From DAOMFM01 sp035429825 (GTDB lineage: Bacteria; Acidobacteriota; Blastocatellia; UBA7656; JADIYM01): a stretch of DNA of 14,191 bases. The notes under the pieces were generated by a model. That model saw only the letters and a list, made by a program, of their open reading frames with translations. It was not told where the DNA came from and ran no database searches. Of the stretch, positions 6,356-14,024 are shown piece after piece. Position 1 is the stretch's first letter. The number at the start of each line of letters is the position of its first letter. The position numbers and the translations under genes are program-made. The stretch is from contig JBGAKX010000115.1 of assembly GCA_044224215.1 (NCBI GenBank), forward strand, positions 1 through 14,191. The letters run 5' to 3'.

Positions 6356-8740
6356 CTAGGCCTTCTCGAGCTGCGCGAATTTTGCGACGAACTTCTTCTG
6401 TCCGAATCCGGGGAACGACACGGTGAGCTTTGCGTCGTCGCCGGAGCCTTCGCGCCGGAGCAGCAGCCCGGTTCCGTATTTCGGGTGCTTCACGTGGGCG
6501 CCGGGGAGAAGTCCGTCCTGCGCCGCGGGCGACCCGGGGCGCGACGCGATTCGCGGACCTGGCCTTGGCGTCGGGCTCGAGGGTCGCGTGGGCCCCTCGA
6601 TTCCCTTCTTCGCAAAGAACTCCTTGAGGGCGTCCACGCTGTTGTAGGTCTTCCCCTGGACATTCGACGTCCTTCGTACGGGTGGCACTGCGCGATCGCG
6701 TGTCAACGCCGCAATCGTCGCCGCGGCGTCGGATCCGCCGGGATTTCGCGCAAGGCTCAGCCAGCTGCTCACGTGGCTGAAGTCCTCGAGCAGCTCGGCG
6801 GGGAGCTCGTTGAGAAACCGCGACGGCTCGGTCGGCACTTCGCTGCCGTAGAGCCTTCGGCGCATCGCGTGCGTGATGCCGAGGGCCCGTTCGGCGCGGG
6901 TTATCGCGACGTAGATCAGGCGCCGCTCCTCTTCCATCTGCTGCGGATCCTCGAGCGAACGCGAATGCGGCGTCAGCCCCTCCTCGAAACCGACGACGAA
7001 CACCGCCGGGAACTCGAGCCCCTTCGCGCTGTGCATGGTCATCAGCGTGATCGGCGCCTCGCCGTCGTACTGGTCCGTGTCAGAGCTGAGCGCGGCGTTG
7101 TCCACAAAACTCCGCAGCGTCTCGCCGACCTCCTCGGCCTCGGCAGCCGCGTTGACCAGTTCCTCGAGATTCAGCAACCGTCCCTCGGCCTCGTCCGTCA
7201 GCTCGTGCTTGAGCGATTCCTCGATTCCGGAGTCGACGACCGCGGCGTGCACCGCTTCAGGCAATGGCAGCTCCTCAGCCTTGCGCGCGAGCGTTTCGAT
7301 GGTCTGCTTGAATGCCGCCAGCGCCGCCGTCGCGCGCGGGTTGAGCGCGCGCCGCTCGATCACGCGGCCAAGCGTCTCCCAGATGCCCGTCCCCGACTCC
7401 TTCATCTCGCGATCTAGCGCATCGAGCGTGCTCTTGCCCAGCCCACGGCGCGGCGTGTTCACCACGCGAAAGAAGGCGATCGGATCGTTCGGATTCAACG
7501 CGAGCTTCAGGTACGCGATCGTGTCCTTGATCTCGGCGCGCTCGTAGAAGCTGAATCCGCCGACGATGTTGTACTTCAGGCCGAACCGGCGGCACGCCTC
7601 CTCGAACAGTCGCGACTGCGAGTTCATCCGATAGAGCACCGCGACGCGCGCCTTCGGGTCGCGAGCGAGCGTCTCGCTCGCGCGCCCGATCACCCACCGC
7701 GCCTCGTCCTCGCCGTCGACGGCCTGGTAGTACGCGATGCGCTCGCCGCCCTTCTGTTCGGTCCACAGCGTCTTGCCCTTCCGCGAACTGTTGTTCTTGA
7801 TGACCGACCCGGCTGCGTCGAGGATGTTCTGCGTCGAACGGTAGTTCTGCTCGAGCCGGACGACACGGGCGCCGGCGTACTGCTTTTCGAAGCTGAGGAT
7901 GTTCCCGATGTCCGCGCCACGCCACGCGTAAATGCCCTGGTCGTCGTCACCCACAACGACCAGGTTCTGCGTCTGCTCCGTCAGCAGCCGGACGAGCGCG
8001 AATTGCGGCTGGTTCGTGTCCTGGTACTCGTCGACCATGATGTACCGGAACCGGTTGTTGTAGTACTCACGCGTTGCCGCGTCGCGGCGCAGCAGCACGA
8101 CCGTCTTGAGCAGAAGATCGTCAAAGTCGAGCGAGTTCGCGGCCGTCTTGCGCGTTTCGTAGAGCTTGAACACTGACGCGATGCTCTGGCGGCGCTGCTC
8201 GGCTCCCGGTCCCGACCCTCCGGATCTGAGCGCGTAGTCGTCGGGTCCAATCCCGCTGTTCTTGGCGCTGCTGATGGCGGAGTGCACGGCGCGCACCGGC
8301 AGCATCTTCTCGTCGATGTGCAGGTCCGCCATGCACGACTTCACCAGCTTGGCCGAATCGTCGGCGTCGTAGATGGTGAAGTTCCGCGTGAAACCTTCGT
8401 TGAGGCGTTCGATGTCGAACCGCAGAATCCGCACGCAGAGCGAGTGAAACGTCGATATCAGAGGATCAGCCGATCGCGTCGACCCCGCTAGGAGTGCGTG
8501 CACGCGGTCGCGCATCTCCTGGGCCGCCTTGTTCGTGAACGTGACTGCGAGGATGTTCTCGGGCCGGACGCCGCGGATATCGACGAGGTACGCGATCCGG
8601 TGCGTGATGACGCGGGTCTTTCCGGACCCGGCGCCGGCGATGATCAGGAGCGGGCCGTCGACGTGGACCGCGGCTTCCCGCTGCTGCGGATTCAGGCGAT
8701 CGAGGAGTTCGGCTTCCCTCTGTGATGTGTCCGGGCTCAT
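6356..8740 (-). CDS. pcrA: UvrD/PcrA-type ATP-dependent 3'-5' DNA helicase
   Basis: The 794-residue product carries the full superfamily 1A helicase set: Q-motif region LNPQQREA (16-23), Walker A AGAGSGKT (35-42), TFTNKAAQEM (67-76), Walker B VDEYQDTN (236-243), GDDDQGIYAWRGA (264-276), EQNYRST (297-303), MTMHSAKGLEF (567-577) and EERRLIYVAITRAE (604-617). After a proline-rich linker (about 718-742) a Tudor-like C-terminal domain is present (about 746-792, PGAHVKHPKYGTG and VSFPGFGQKKF). In PcrA and UvrD this domain contacts RNA polymerase. The family acts in nucleotide-excision and mismatch repair and removes proteins and R-loops from DNA. UvrD and PcrA cannot be separated by sequence alone here; the symbol is the family one. 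ATG 8740 fits the family's N-terminus, but no Shine-Dalgarno is seen and a small hairpin abuts the start. Confidence 0.96.
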   Translation of the reverse strand: MSPDTSQREAELLDRLNPQQREAAVHVDGPLLIIAGAGSGKTRVITHRIAYLVDIRGVRPENILAVTFTNKAAQEMRDRVHALLAGSTRSADPLISTFHSLCVRILRFDIERLNEGFTRNFTIYDADDSAKLVKSCMADLHIDEKMLPVRAVHSAISSAKNSGIGPDDYALRSGGSGPGAEQRRQSIASVFKLYETRKTAANSLDFDDLLLKTVVLLRRDAATREYYNNRFRYIMVDEYQDTNQPQFALVRLLTEQTQNLVVVGDDDQGIYAWRGADIGNILSFEKQYAGARVVRLEQNYRSTQNILDAAGSVIKNNSSRKGKTLWTEQKGGERIAYYQAVDGEDEARWVIGRASETLARDPKARVAVLYRMNSQSRLFEEACRRFGLKYNIVGGFSFYERAEIKDTIAYLKLALNPNDPIAFFRVVNTPRRGLGKSTLDALDREMKESGTGIWETLGRVIERRALNPRATAALAAFKQTIETLARKAEELPLPEAVHAAVVDSGIEESLKHELTDEAEGRLLNLEELVNAAAEAEEVGETLRSFVDNAALSSDTDQYDGEAPITLMTMHSAKGLEFPAVFVVGFEEGLTPHSRSLEDPQQMEEERRLIYVAITRAERALGITHAMRRRLYGSEVPTEPSRFLNELPAELLEDFSHVSSWLSLARNPGGSDAAATIAALTRDRAVPPVRRTSNVQGKTYNSVDALKEFFAKKGIEGPTRPSSPTPRPGPRIASRPGSPAAQDGLLPGAHVKHPKYGTGLLLRREGSGDDAKLTVSFPGFGQKKFVAKFAQLEKA

Positions 8741-8752
8741 GACGAAAACGTC
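8741..8752 (-). promoter_or_regulatory. Small hairpin abutting the helicase start codon
   Basis: The mRNA would read GACG-UUUU-CGUC directly before AUG 8740: a 4-base-pair stem with a four-U loop. No Shine-Dalgarno sequence is present, so the usual ribosome-binding region is taken up by this element. It might lower translation or be the site of a DNA-binding protein. A repeat this short can be chance. Confidence 0.25.
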
Positions 8753-8813
8753 AATCTAGCACACTCCCCCGTCGCGCGGACACGGCAGCCGACACGCGCA
8801 CAAGGCGGCCCGT

Positions 8814-9374
8814 CTACTTCTCGATTATCTGCTTGAGTTTGTCGAACGCTTCGCCCCAGAACGTCTTGATCGCCGCCACGTCGGCCGCCGATCCGAGCTT
8901 GTCGTGCTCGATCGTGACCTGCGACTTGGCGTCGCCCTTGGCGTAGAAGTTCACGACGACGGTTCCGCCATCGGGCCACGCGAGCCGCATCGACTTGCCG
9001 GGCGTCGCGCGCTTCACGGTGATTCCTGACTTGGAAAGCCACCGTTTGCGTTTCGCCGCGTTCTCCCACGCGGCAAAGAGCTCGCCAAGCGGAACGCCGA
9101 CCGTCTTGCTGGCGCTCGCCGAGAAGCCGCTCGTCTTTTCGTGCACCTGACGCAATCCGCGCCCCTGTTCATAGCCGACAGTGACCATCTGAGCCCACCA
9201 CGGCCCGACGCCGAACTCGTTGTGTACGATGGCCACGATCTCCTTGTGGCTCAGCTTCTTGCAGCCCGCGGCATCGAGCGCCTTCAGCCACTCGGGCCAC
9301 GTACGCCCGGTCTTGGCTGCCACGGCCGAGCTGCCAATGCCAGCCAGCTTGTCGGTCTCGACGGTCTTGGTCAT
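8814..9374 (-). CDS. DUF4287 plus SRPBCC (AHSA1-like) two-domain protein
   Basis: The 186-residue product has two parts. Residues about 20-78 (GRTWPEWLKALDAAGCKKLSHKEI, then VHNEFGVGPWWAQMVTVGYEQ) match what I know as DUF4287, a small helical domain with conserved Trp residues. Residues about 80-185 look like an SRPBCC/AHSA1 fold, from SASKTVGVPLGELFAAWEN, the middle strands WPDGGTVVVNFY and TIEHDKL, and the long C-terminal helix FWGEAFDKLKQII. SRPBCC folds enclose a hydrophobic pocket. The ligand here is unknown. No signal peptide or membrane helix is seen, so it is cytoplasmic. ATG 9374 has GGAGG (9382-9386) at a 7-base spacing. It lies between glmS and the helicase with gaps of 112 and 73 bases, so shared transcription is possible but not shown. 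Confidence 0.85.
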   Translation of the reverse strand: MTKTVETDKLAGIGSSAVAAKTGRTWPEWLKALDAAGCKKLSHKEIVAIVHNEFGVGPWWAQMVTVGYEQGRGLRQVHEKTSGFSASASKTVGVPLGELFAAWENAAKRKRWLSKSGITVKRATPGKSMRLAWPDGGTVVVNFYAKGDAKSQVTIEHDKLGSAADVAAIKTFWGEAFDKLKQIIEK

Positions 9375-9454
9375 ACCGAGGCCTCCGATATGAGTATTTG
9401 CGGCAGCAAAACTACATCAGGGATTCGACATGAACAAAGTGCGATCATATTCGC

Positions 9455-9468
9455 GTGATCTGCGTCAA
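9455..9468. promoter_or_regulatory. Weak FNR/CRP-like dyad upstream of the DUF4287 gene
   Basis: On the minus strand TTGACGCAGATCAC resembles the FNR-type site TTGAT-N4-ATCAA, with 8 of 10 half-site bases matching. It lies about 80 bases before ATG 9374 in the 112-base gap to glmS. No FNR or CRP gene is in the window and I see no good -10 at the right distance, so this may be chance. Confidence 0.15.
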
Positions 9469-9486
9469 TCCGCGGCCGTTCCCCCG

Positions 9487-11361
9487 CTACTCCACCGTCA
9501 CCGACTTGGCCAGGTTGCGCGGCTGGTCGACGTCGCAGCCGCGGCGGACCGCGATGTGATACGCGAGCAACTGCAGCGGTACCACCGCAAGGATCGGCGA
9601 CAGCAGGTCGCTCGTCGGCGGAACTTCGATGACGTGGTCGACCATGTGGCTGATCTCCTCGTCACCCTCCGTCACGATGGCGAGCACCTTGCCCTCGCGC
9701 GCCTTCACCTCGGTGATGTTCGACAGCGTCTTCTCGTAGAGCAGCTGGGACGCTTCGTTGCCCGGCTCGTGCGTCGCGATGACGACCACCGGCAGCGTGT
9801 CGTCGATCAGCGCGTTCGGCCCGTGCTTCATCTCGCCGGCCGGGTATCCCTCGGCGTGGATGTACGAGATCTCCTTCAACTTCAGCGCGCCCTCGAGCGC
9901 GATCGGGAAGTTGATGCCTCGGCCGAGGTACAGAAAATCGGTCGCGCGCGAGAACTCCCGTGAAATCACCTCGATCTCGTCGTCGTGGCCGAGCAGCGTC
10001 TCCATCTTGTGCGGCAATTCGAGCAGTTCCTCCGAGTGGCGACGGCGCTCGTCGGCCGTCAGCGTGCCGCGGACCTGGCCGAGGTACAGTGCAAGCAGGT
10101 ACAGCACGACCATCTGCGCGGTGAACGCCTTGGTCGACGCGACGCCGATCTCGGGACCGGCGTGCGTGAGGATCGTGCCGTCCGACTCGCGCGTCACCAT
10201 CGAGCCGAGCACGTTGCAGATCGAGAGGATGCGCGCCCCGCGCTCTTTTGCTTCGCGCACGGCGGCGATCGTGTCGGCCGTCTCGCCCGACTGCGTGATC
10301 GCGATCGCAAGCGTCTTCTCGTCGAGGATCGGATCCCGGTACCGGAACTCGGACGCGTAATCGACTTCGACGGGAATGCGCGCCAGCTGCTCGATCATGT
10401 ACTTGCCGGCGAGCGCCGCGTGCCAGCTCGTGCCGCACGCGATGATCTTGACCGTGTTGAACGACCGGAACGCCTCTTCCGAAATCCCCATGTCGAACAG
10501 GTAGATACTTCCGGTGTCGAGCGACACGCGGCCCGAGACCGTGTCGCGCACCGACCGCGGCTGTTCGTAGATCTCCTTCAGCATGAAGTGCTTGAAGCCG
10601 CCCTTCTCCGCCATGATCGGGTCCCACGTAATGCGCTGGACCTGGGGCGCCTGGACGTTGCCTTCAAAATCGGTGACTTCGACGCCTTCGCGCGTCAGCG
10701 TGGCAAGCTCGTCGTCGCCAAGGTAGAAGATGTCGCGCGTGTGGTAGAGGATTGCGGGCACGTCCGACGCGACGAAGTACTCGTCCTGACCGAGCCCGAT
10801 CACGACAGGAGGTCCCTTGCGAACGGCGACGATCTTCTCGGGCTCGTCAGCGGCGAGGATCGCGAATGCGAACAGGCCGGTCATCTCGGACGCCGCGCGA
10901 CGCACTGCGTCTTCGAGCGGGCACATCGGCTTCTCGTCCGGACCGTAGAAGTACTTCTGTACGAGATGCGCAATCACCTCGGTGTCGGTCTCGGACTCGA
11001 ACTTGTGGCCCGCCTCGACGAGCGAGCGCTTGATCGGCAGGTAGTTCTCGATGATGCCGTTGTGCACGACGACGATGCGTCCGGTGCCGTCACGGTGCGG
11101 GTGGGCGTTCTCTTCGGTCGGCCGGCCGTGCGTCGCCCATCGCGTGTGGCCGAGACCGTAGACGCCGTCGAGCGGCCTCAGGCGCAGGGCCTCCTCGAGA
11201 TTTCGGAGCTTGCCTTCGGCGCGGCGTATGTCGAGTTGGCCGTCCTCGTCGACGACGGCGATCCCTGCAGAATCGTACCCTCGGTATTCGAGCTTCTTCA
11301 GCCCGTCGATGATGACCGGCACGACCTGTTTGCAACCGACATATCCGACGATTCCACACAT
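9487..11361 (-). CDS. glmS: Glutamine-fructose-6-phosphate aminotransferase (isomerizing)
   Basis: The enzyme makes glucosamine-6-phosphate from fructose-6-phosphate and glutamine, the first step to UDP-GlcNAc. The 624-residue product begins MCGIVGYVG, so Cys2 becomes the N-terminal nucleophile of the glutaminase domain. That domain also shows YRGYDSAGI (26-34), HTRWATHG (72-79) and HNGIIENY (100-107). Two sugar-isomerase (SIS) domains follow, about 300-430 with ACGTSWHAALAGKY and ITQSGETADT, and about 470-610 with RGINFPIALEGALKLKEISY. The last residues, PRNLAKSVTVE, are the conserved tail that closes the active site. ATG 11361 is fixed by the catalytic Cys, with GAGGA ten bases upstream. 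It follows glmU by 95 bases. That gap holds two inverted repeats but is too short for a glmS ribozyme. End-product control by a protein (GlmR, upstream) is therefore more likely. Confidence 0.98.
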   Translation of the reverse strand: MCGIVGYVGCKQVVPVIIDGLKKLEYRGYDSAGIAVVDEDGQLDIRRAEGKLRNLEEALRLRPLDGVYGLGHTRWATHGRPTEENAHPHRDGTGRIVVVHNGIIENYLPIKRSLVEAGHKFESETDTEVIAHLVQKYFYGPDEKPMCPLEDAVRRAASEMTGLFAFAILAADEPEKIVAVRKGPPVVIGLGQDEYFVASDVPAILYHTRDIFYLGDDELATLTREGVEVTDFEGNVQAPQVQRITWDPIMAEKGGFKHFMLKEIYEQPRSVRDTVSGRVSLDTGSIYLFDMGISEEAFRSFNTVKIIACGTSWHAALAGKYMIEQLARIPVEVDYASEFRYRDPILDEKTLAIAITQSGETADTIAAVREAKERGARILSICNVLGSMVTRESDGTILTHAGPEIGVASTKAFTAQMVVLYLLALYLGQVRGTLTADERRRHSEELLELPHKMETLLGHDDEIEVISREFSRATDFLYLGRGINFPIALEGALKLKEISYIHAEGYPAGEMKHGPNALIDDTLPVVVIATHEPGNEASQLLYEKTLSNITEVKAREGKVLAIVTEGDEEISHMVDHVIEVPPTSDLLSPILAVVPLQLLAYHIAVRRGCDVDQPRNLAKSVTVE

Positions 11362-11406
11362 TTCCCGTTGTTCCTCGTGTTTCCCGAGACTCGAATGACT
11401 ATCATG

Positions 11407-11437
11407 TCACACGGCTGTGAACGCCGCCAATCGGCGG
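11407..11437 (-). promoter_or_regulatory. Two adjacent inverted repeats between glmU and glmS
   Basis: TCACACGGCTGTGA (11407-11420) has perfect 5-base arms around CGGC. CCGCCAATCGGCGG (11424-11437) contains the arms CCGCC and GGCGG around AATC. They lie three bases apart in the 95-base gap, about 46 bases before the glmS start. Neither is followed by a T-tract on the minus strand (the second is followed by CGTTCACA), so they are poor terminators. They could be an attenuating structure in a shared glmU-glmS mRNA, or an operator. Confidence 0.4.
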
Positions 11438-11456
11438 TCCGTCACGCCTCGCACGA

Positions 11457-12824
11457 CTAATCGTCGAGCGTTCTCACGACGCGCGCGGGCGCGCCCACCA
11501 CGAGCGTGCGCTCGGGGACGTCGCGCGTGACGACCGCTCCCGCCCCGGTCACCGCCCCGTCGCCTACGGTCACGGGCGCCACCAGCATCGTGTCGCTGCC
11601 GATCTTGACGCGACTGCCGATCGTCGTCCGGTGCTTGTTCCTGCCGTCGTAGTTGCACGTGACGGTTCCCGCGCCGATGTTGGTGCCGGTTCCGATCTCG
11701 GCGTCGCCGAGGTACGTCAGGTGGTTCGCCTTTGAGCCATCGCCGACGGTCGTGTTCTTGACCTCGACAAAGTTTCCGATGTGCACGTCGGTCCCAAGCA
11801 CTGCGCCCGGTCGGAGCCGCGCGTACGGACCCACCTGCGCGCCGCTGGAGATTGCCGCTCCCTCGATCACCGTCATCGCCTTGATCGTCACGTCGTCGGC
11901 GACCCGCGCGTCGACAATGTGCGCGTACGGTCCGACCGCGCAGCGCGCGCCGATCTCGGTCGTACCCGACAGCATGACGCCCGGCTGGAGCACCGTGTCG
12001 GCGCCGATGGTGACCGTGTCGTCGACATAGGTCGTCGCCGGATCGACCACCGTCACGCCCGACAACATCAACCGTTCGAGGGTGCGCGCTCGGAGCCGCG
12101 TTTCGGAGTCCGCGAGGTCGACTCGCGTGTTGACGCCGAGCACTTCATGCGGATCCTCGTGGCAGAGCACGCCGACGTGCTGTCCGCCATCCACAAGGAG
12201 CCCGAGCACGTCCGTCAGGTAGTACTCCCCCTGCGCGTTGCCCGTCGACAGCGACCGGAGCGCGTGTACGAGGTGCGCGCATTCAAACGCGTAGATCCCG
12301 GCATTGATTTCGTCGATGCGCCGCTCGGATTCACTTGCGTCGCGGTGCTCGACGATGCGGCGGAAATCCTCGGCAGGACCGCGGACGATCCGTCCGTAGC
12401 CCGTCGGATCGTCCACGCGCGTGGACAGCAGCGTCGCGGCATACCCGCCGGAGCGATGTGCGTCGAGCAGGGACTGCAGCGTTTCGGATCGCACGAGCGG
12501 GACGTCGCCTGACAGCACGATCACCGTGCCTCCGGACAGGTGTTCGATCGCCTGCTGAACGGCGTGGCCGGTCCCGAGCTGCTCGGATTGCATTGCAAAC
12601 ACGAGACTTCGATCGTCGGACGGCATGAGCGACGCACGCGCCGCCTCCTCGACGTCCTCCGCCTGATGGCCAACGACGACCACAACCCTGTCGGGGCCGA
12701 GCGTCGCGGCCGTCCTCGAGACGTGGCCGATCAGCGGACGTCCTCCGAGTCGGTGGAGGACCTTGGCCCGCTGGCTCCGCATTCGCGTGCCGAGACCTGC
12801 CGCCATGATCACGATGTCGAGCAT
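11457..12824 (-). CDS. glmU: Bifunctional UDP-GlcNAc pyrophosphorylase / glucosamine-1-phosphate N-acetyltransferase
   Basis: The protein acetylates glucosamine-1-phosphate and then joins it to UTP, giving UDP-GlcNAc for peptidoglycan and other glycans. The 455-residue product has both halves. The uridyltransferase half (1-230) shows AAGLGTRM (8-15), Lys21 in KVLH, QLGTGHAV (82-89), GDVPL with the metal-binding Asp107, GYGRIV and the VNTR stretch. A left-handed beta-helix of hexapeptide repeats (about 255-440) contains ARLRPG, KANHLTYLGDAEIG with the probable catalytic His368, and the NYDGRNKHRT loop (391-400). The usual proline before KVLH is Ala20 here. ATG 12824 is chosen over an in-frame start 33 bases upstream: it has GGGAGGG at 6 bases and places the first strand correctly. 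It lies 68 bases after glmR and 95 bases before glmS. Confidence 0.98.
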   Translation of the reverse strand: MLDIVIMAAGLGTRMRSQRAKVLHRLGGRPLIGHVSRTAATLGPDRVVVVVGHQAEDVEEAARASLMPSDDRSLVFAMQSEQLGTGHAVQQAIEHLSGGTVIVLSGDVPLVRSETLQSLLDAHRSGGYAATLLSTRVDDPTGYGRIVRGPAEDFRRIVEHRDASESERRIDEINAGIYAFECAHLVHALRSLSTGNAQGEYYLTDVLGLLVDGGQHVGVLCHEDPHEVLGVNTRVDLADSETRLRARTLERLMLSGVTVVDPATTYVDDTVTIGADTVLQPGVMLSGTTEIGARCAVGPYAHIVDARVADDVTIKAMTVIEGAAISSGAQVGPYARLRPGAVLGTDVHIGNFVEVKNTTVGDGSKANHLTYLGDAEIGTGTNIGAGTVTCNYDGRNKHRTTIGSRVKIGSDTMLVAPVTVGDGAVTGAGAVVTRDVPERTLVVGAPARVVRTLDD

Positions 12825-12892
12825 TGCCGTCCCTCCCGGTGGCGAGTCGCCGTCCAACAGGTCGGCACGCGCACATCGCGAGCGCCGGCGCG

Positions 12893-13984
12893 TCAGGAAA
12901 CCGCGATTCTAGACCGCGCTGTCCGCGCGATGTCAAGAACCACGCGCGAAAGCTTCTCCGGATCGTGGCGCACGACCACGGATTCGTCGATGACGTTGAC
13001 GGCAAGCAACCGCGCGGTCCGGGTCCCCGAGCCCGGAAGCGCGATGACGCTGTCTCCCGGCTGCGGCAGCTCGCCGGGGTGGCCAAACCCGAGCGTGACC
13101 TGGTCGGCGCCTTCCGCGAGGTACTTGGCGCGCGTCGCCTCCGACACCCTCAACGGGTTGACGAGCACGACGTCGGGCGCGAATCCCGGCGCGTGCTCGA
13201 GGATGGCGCGCAGATGGTCCTCGACCGTGTACCCGATTGTCTCGCCCTTCTGTGTCATGCAGTTGCAGACATAGAGCTTTGGCGCGCGCGTGCGCTCGAG
13301 CGCGTCCGCGACCCCTGGAACGAGGAGGTTCGGGATGATGCTCGAAAACAGCGAGCCCGGGCCCAGAACCACGAGGTCGGCGCTCGCAATCGCTTCAAGT
13401 GTTTCGGGAAGCGGCCGGCACGCGCGATTCGACAAGGACACGCGCCGTACGGGCACCCCGGCAGTCGCGATCTCGTGCTCGCCGTGCACCAGCCGTCCGT
13501 CCTCGAGTTCCGCAACAAGATCGACGACGTCGCGCGTCGACGGGAAGATTCGTCCGGTGATGGCGAGCACTTCGCTGGACGTCTTCACCGCCTCGAGGAA
13601 GTCACCCATGACATCGGTCAGCGCGGTCAGGAACAGGTTTCCGAACGAGTGCCCGCCGAGGGTCCCATCCCCGGCAAACCGGTATCGGAAAAGCCTCGTC
13701 ATGAGCTGCTCGTCCTCGGCGAGCGCTACCATGCAGTTTCGGATGTCGCCCGGCGGCAGAATGTTGAACTCTTCGCGAAGCCGGCCCGAACTGCCTCCGT
13801 TGTCGGTGACGGTGACGATTGCGGTGAGCCCGTCGCCCGGCGGACCGATGTCGGCGCCGACGTGTGCCTTGAGCCCTCCGAGCAGCGTCGCGAGCCCCGT
13901 CCCGCCGCCAATCGCCACGATCCTCAGACCACGCGACGCCCCGTCGGACGCCACCCCGTCCCATGAATTCGCGAAGTGCTTCAT
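12893..13984 (-). CDS. glmR: YvcK/GlmR family regulator of carbon flow into cell-wall precursors
   Basis: The 363-residue product fits the YvcK family (related to CofD transferases). A glycine-rich nucleotide site AIGGGTGLATLLGGLK (24-39) is followed by VTVTDNGGSSGRLREEF (57-73), the PPGDIRNC motif (77-84), GGHSFGNLFL, and LGPGSLFSSIIPNLLVPG in the second half. In Bacillus subtilis YvcK (GlmR) binds UDP-sugars, is needed for growth on gluconeogenic carbon and stimulates GlmS. The role here is inferred, but it is strengthened because glmU and glmS are the next two genes. ATG 13984 gives the normal distance to the glycine motif, though no Shine-Dalgarno is visible. A 5-codon ATG...TGA frame (13995-13981) overlaps the start as ATGA, and a hairpin lies just upstream. 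It is 40 bases after the preceding TPR-type gene. Confidence 0.95.
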   Translation of the reverse strand: MKHFANSWDGVASDGASRGLRIVAIGGGTGLATLLGGLKAHVGADIGPPGDGLTAIVTVTDNGGSSGRLREEFNILPPGDIRNCMVALAEDEQLMTRLFRYRFAGDGTLGGHSFGNLFLTALTDVMGDFLEAVKTSSEVLAITGRIFPSTRDVVDLVAELEDGRLVHGEHEIATAGVPVRRVSLSNRACRPLPETLEAIASADLVVLGPGSLFSSIIPNLLVPGVADALERTRAPKLYVCNCMTQKGETIGYTVEDHLRAILEHAPGFAPDVVLVNPLRVSEATRAKYLAEGADQVTLGFGHPGELPQPGDSVIALPGSGTRTARLLAVNVIDESVVVRHDPEKLSRVVLDIARTARSRIAVS

Positions 13985-13996
13985 GCCGTTGCCATT

Positions 13997-14013
13997 ACGC
14001 CACCGAGTGGCGT
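13997..14013 (-). promoter_or_regulatory. Perfect 7-base-pair hairpin just before glmR
   Basis: ACGCCAC (13997-14003) and GTGGCGT (14007-14013) are exact inverted repeats around a 3-base loop. The element lies in the 40-base gap between the TPR-type gene stop and the glmR start, 12 bases before the ATG, where a ribosome binding site would be. There is no T-run on the minus strand, so it is not a standard terminator. It might be a translational control element or an operator for the glmR-glmU-glmS block. Confidence 0.4.
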
Positions 14014-14024
14014 CCTCGGCACGA

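Noticed and set aside
8774..8799. GC-rich hairpin between the DUF4287 gene and the helicase
   Set aside because: The arms GCGCG and CGCGC enclose an irregular inner stem and no T-tract follows on the minus strand, so it is not a convincing terminator.
11362..11456. A glmS ribozyme upstream of glmS
   Set aside because: The gap is only 95 bases, shorter than the ribozyme and its cleavage leader, and its conserved core is not recognisable. Only two simple dyads are present.
9985..11460. Long plus-strand open frame across glmS
   Set aside because: It is the antisense shadow of glmS in a GC-rich genome, rich in Arg, Asp and Val with no domain, while the minus frame has every GlmS motif.
12824..13966. 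Long plus-strand open frame across glmR
   Set aside because: It is antisense to a clear YvcK/GlmR frame and has no recognisable domain or ribosome site.
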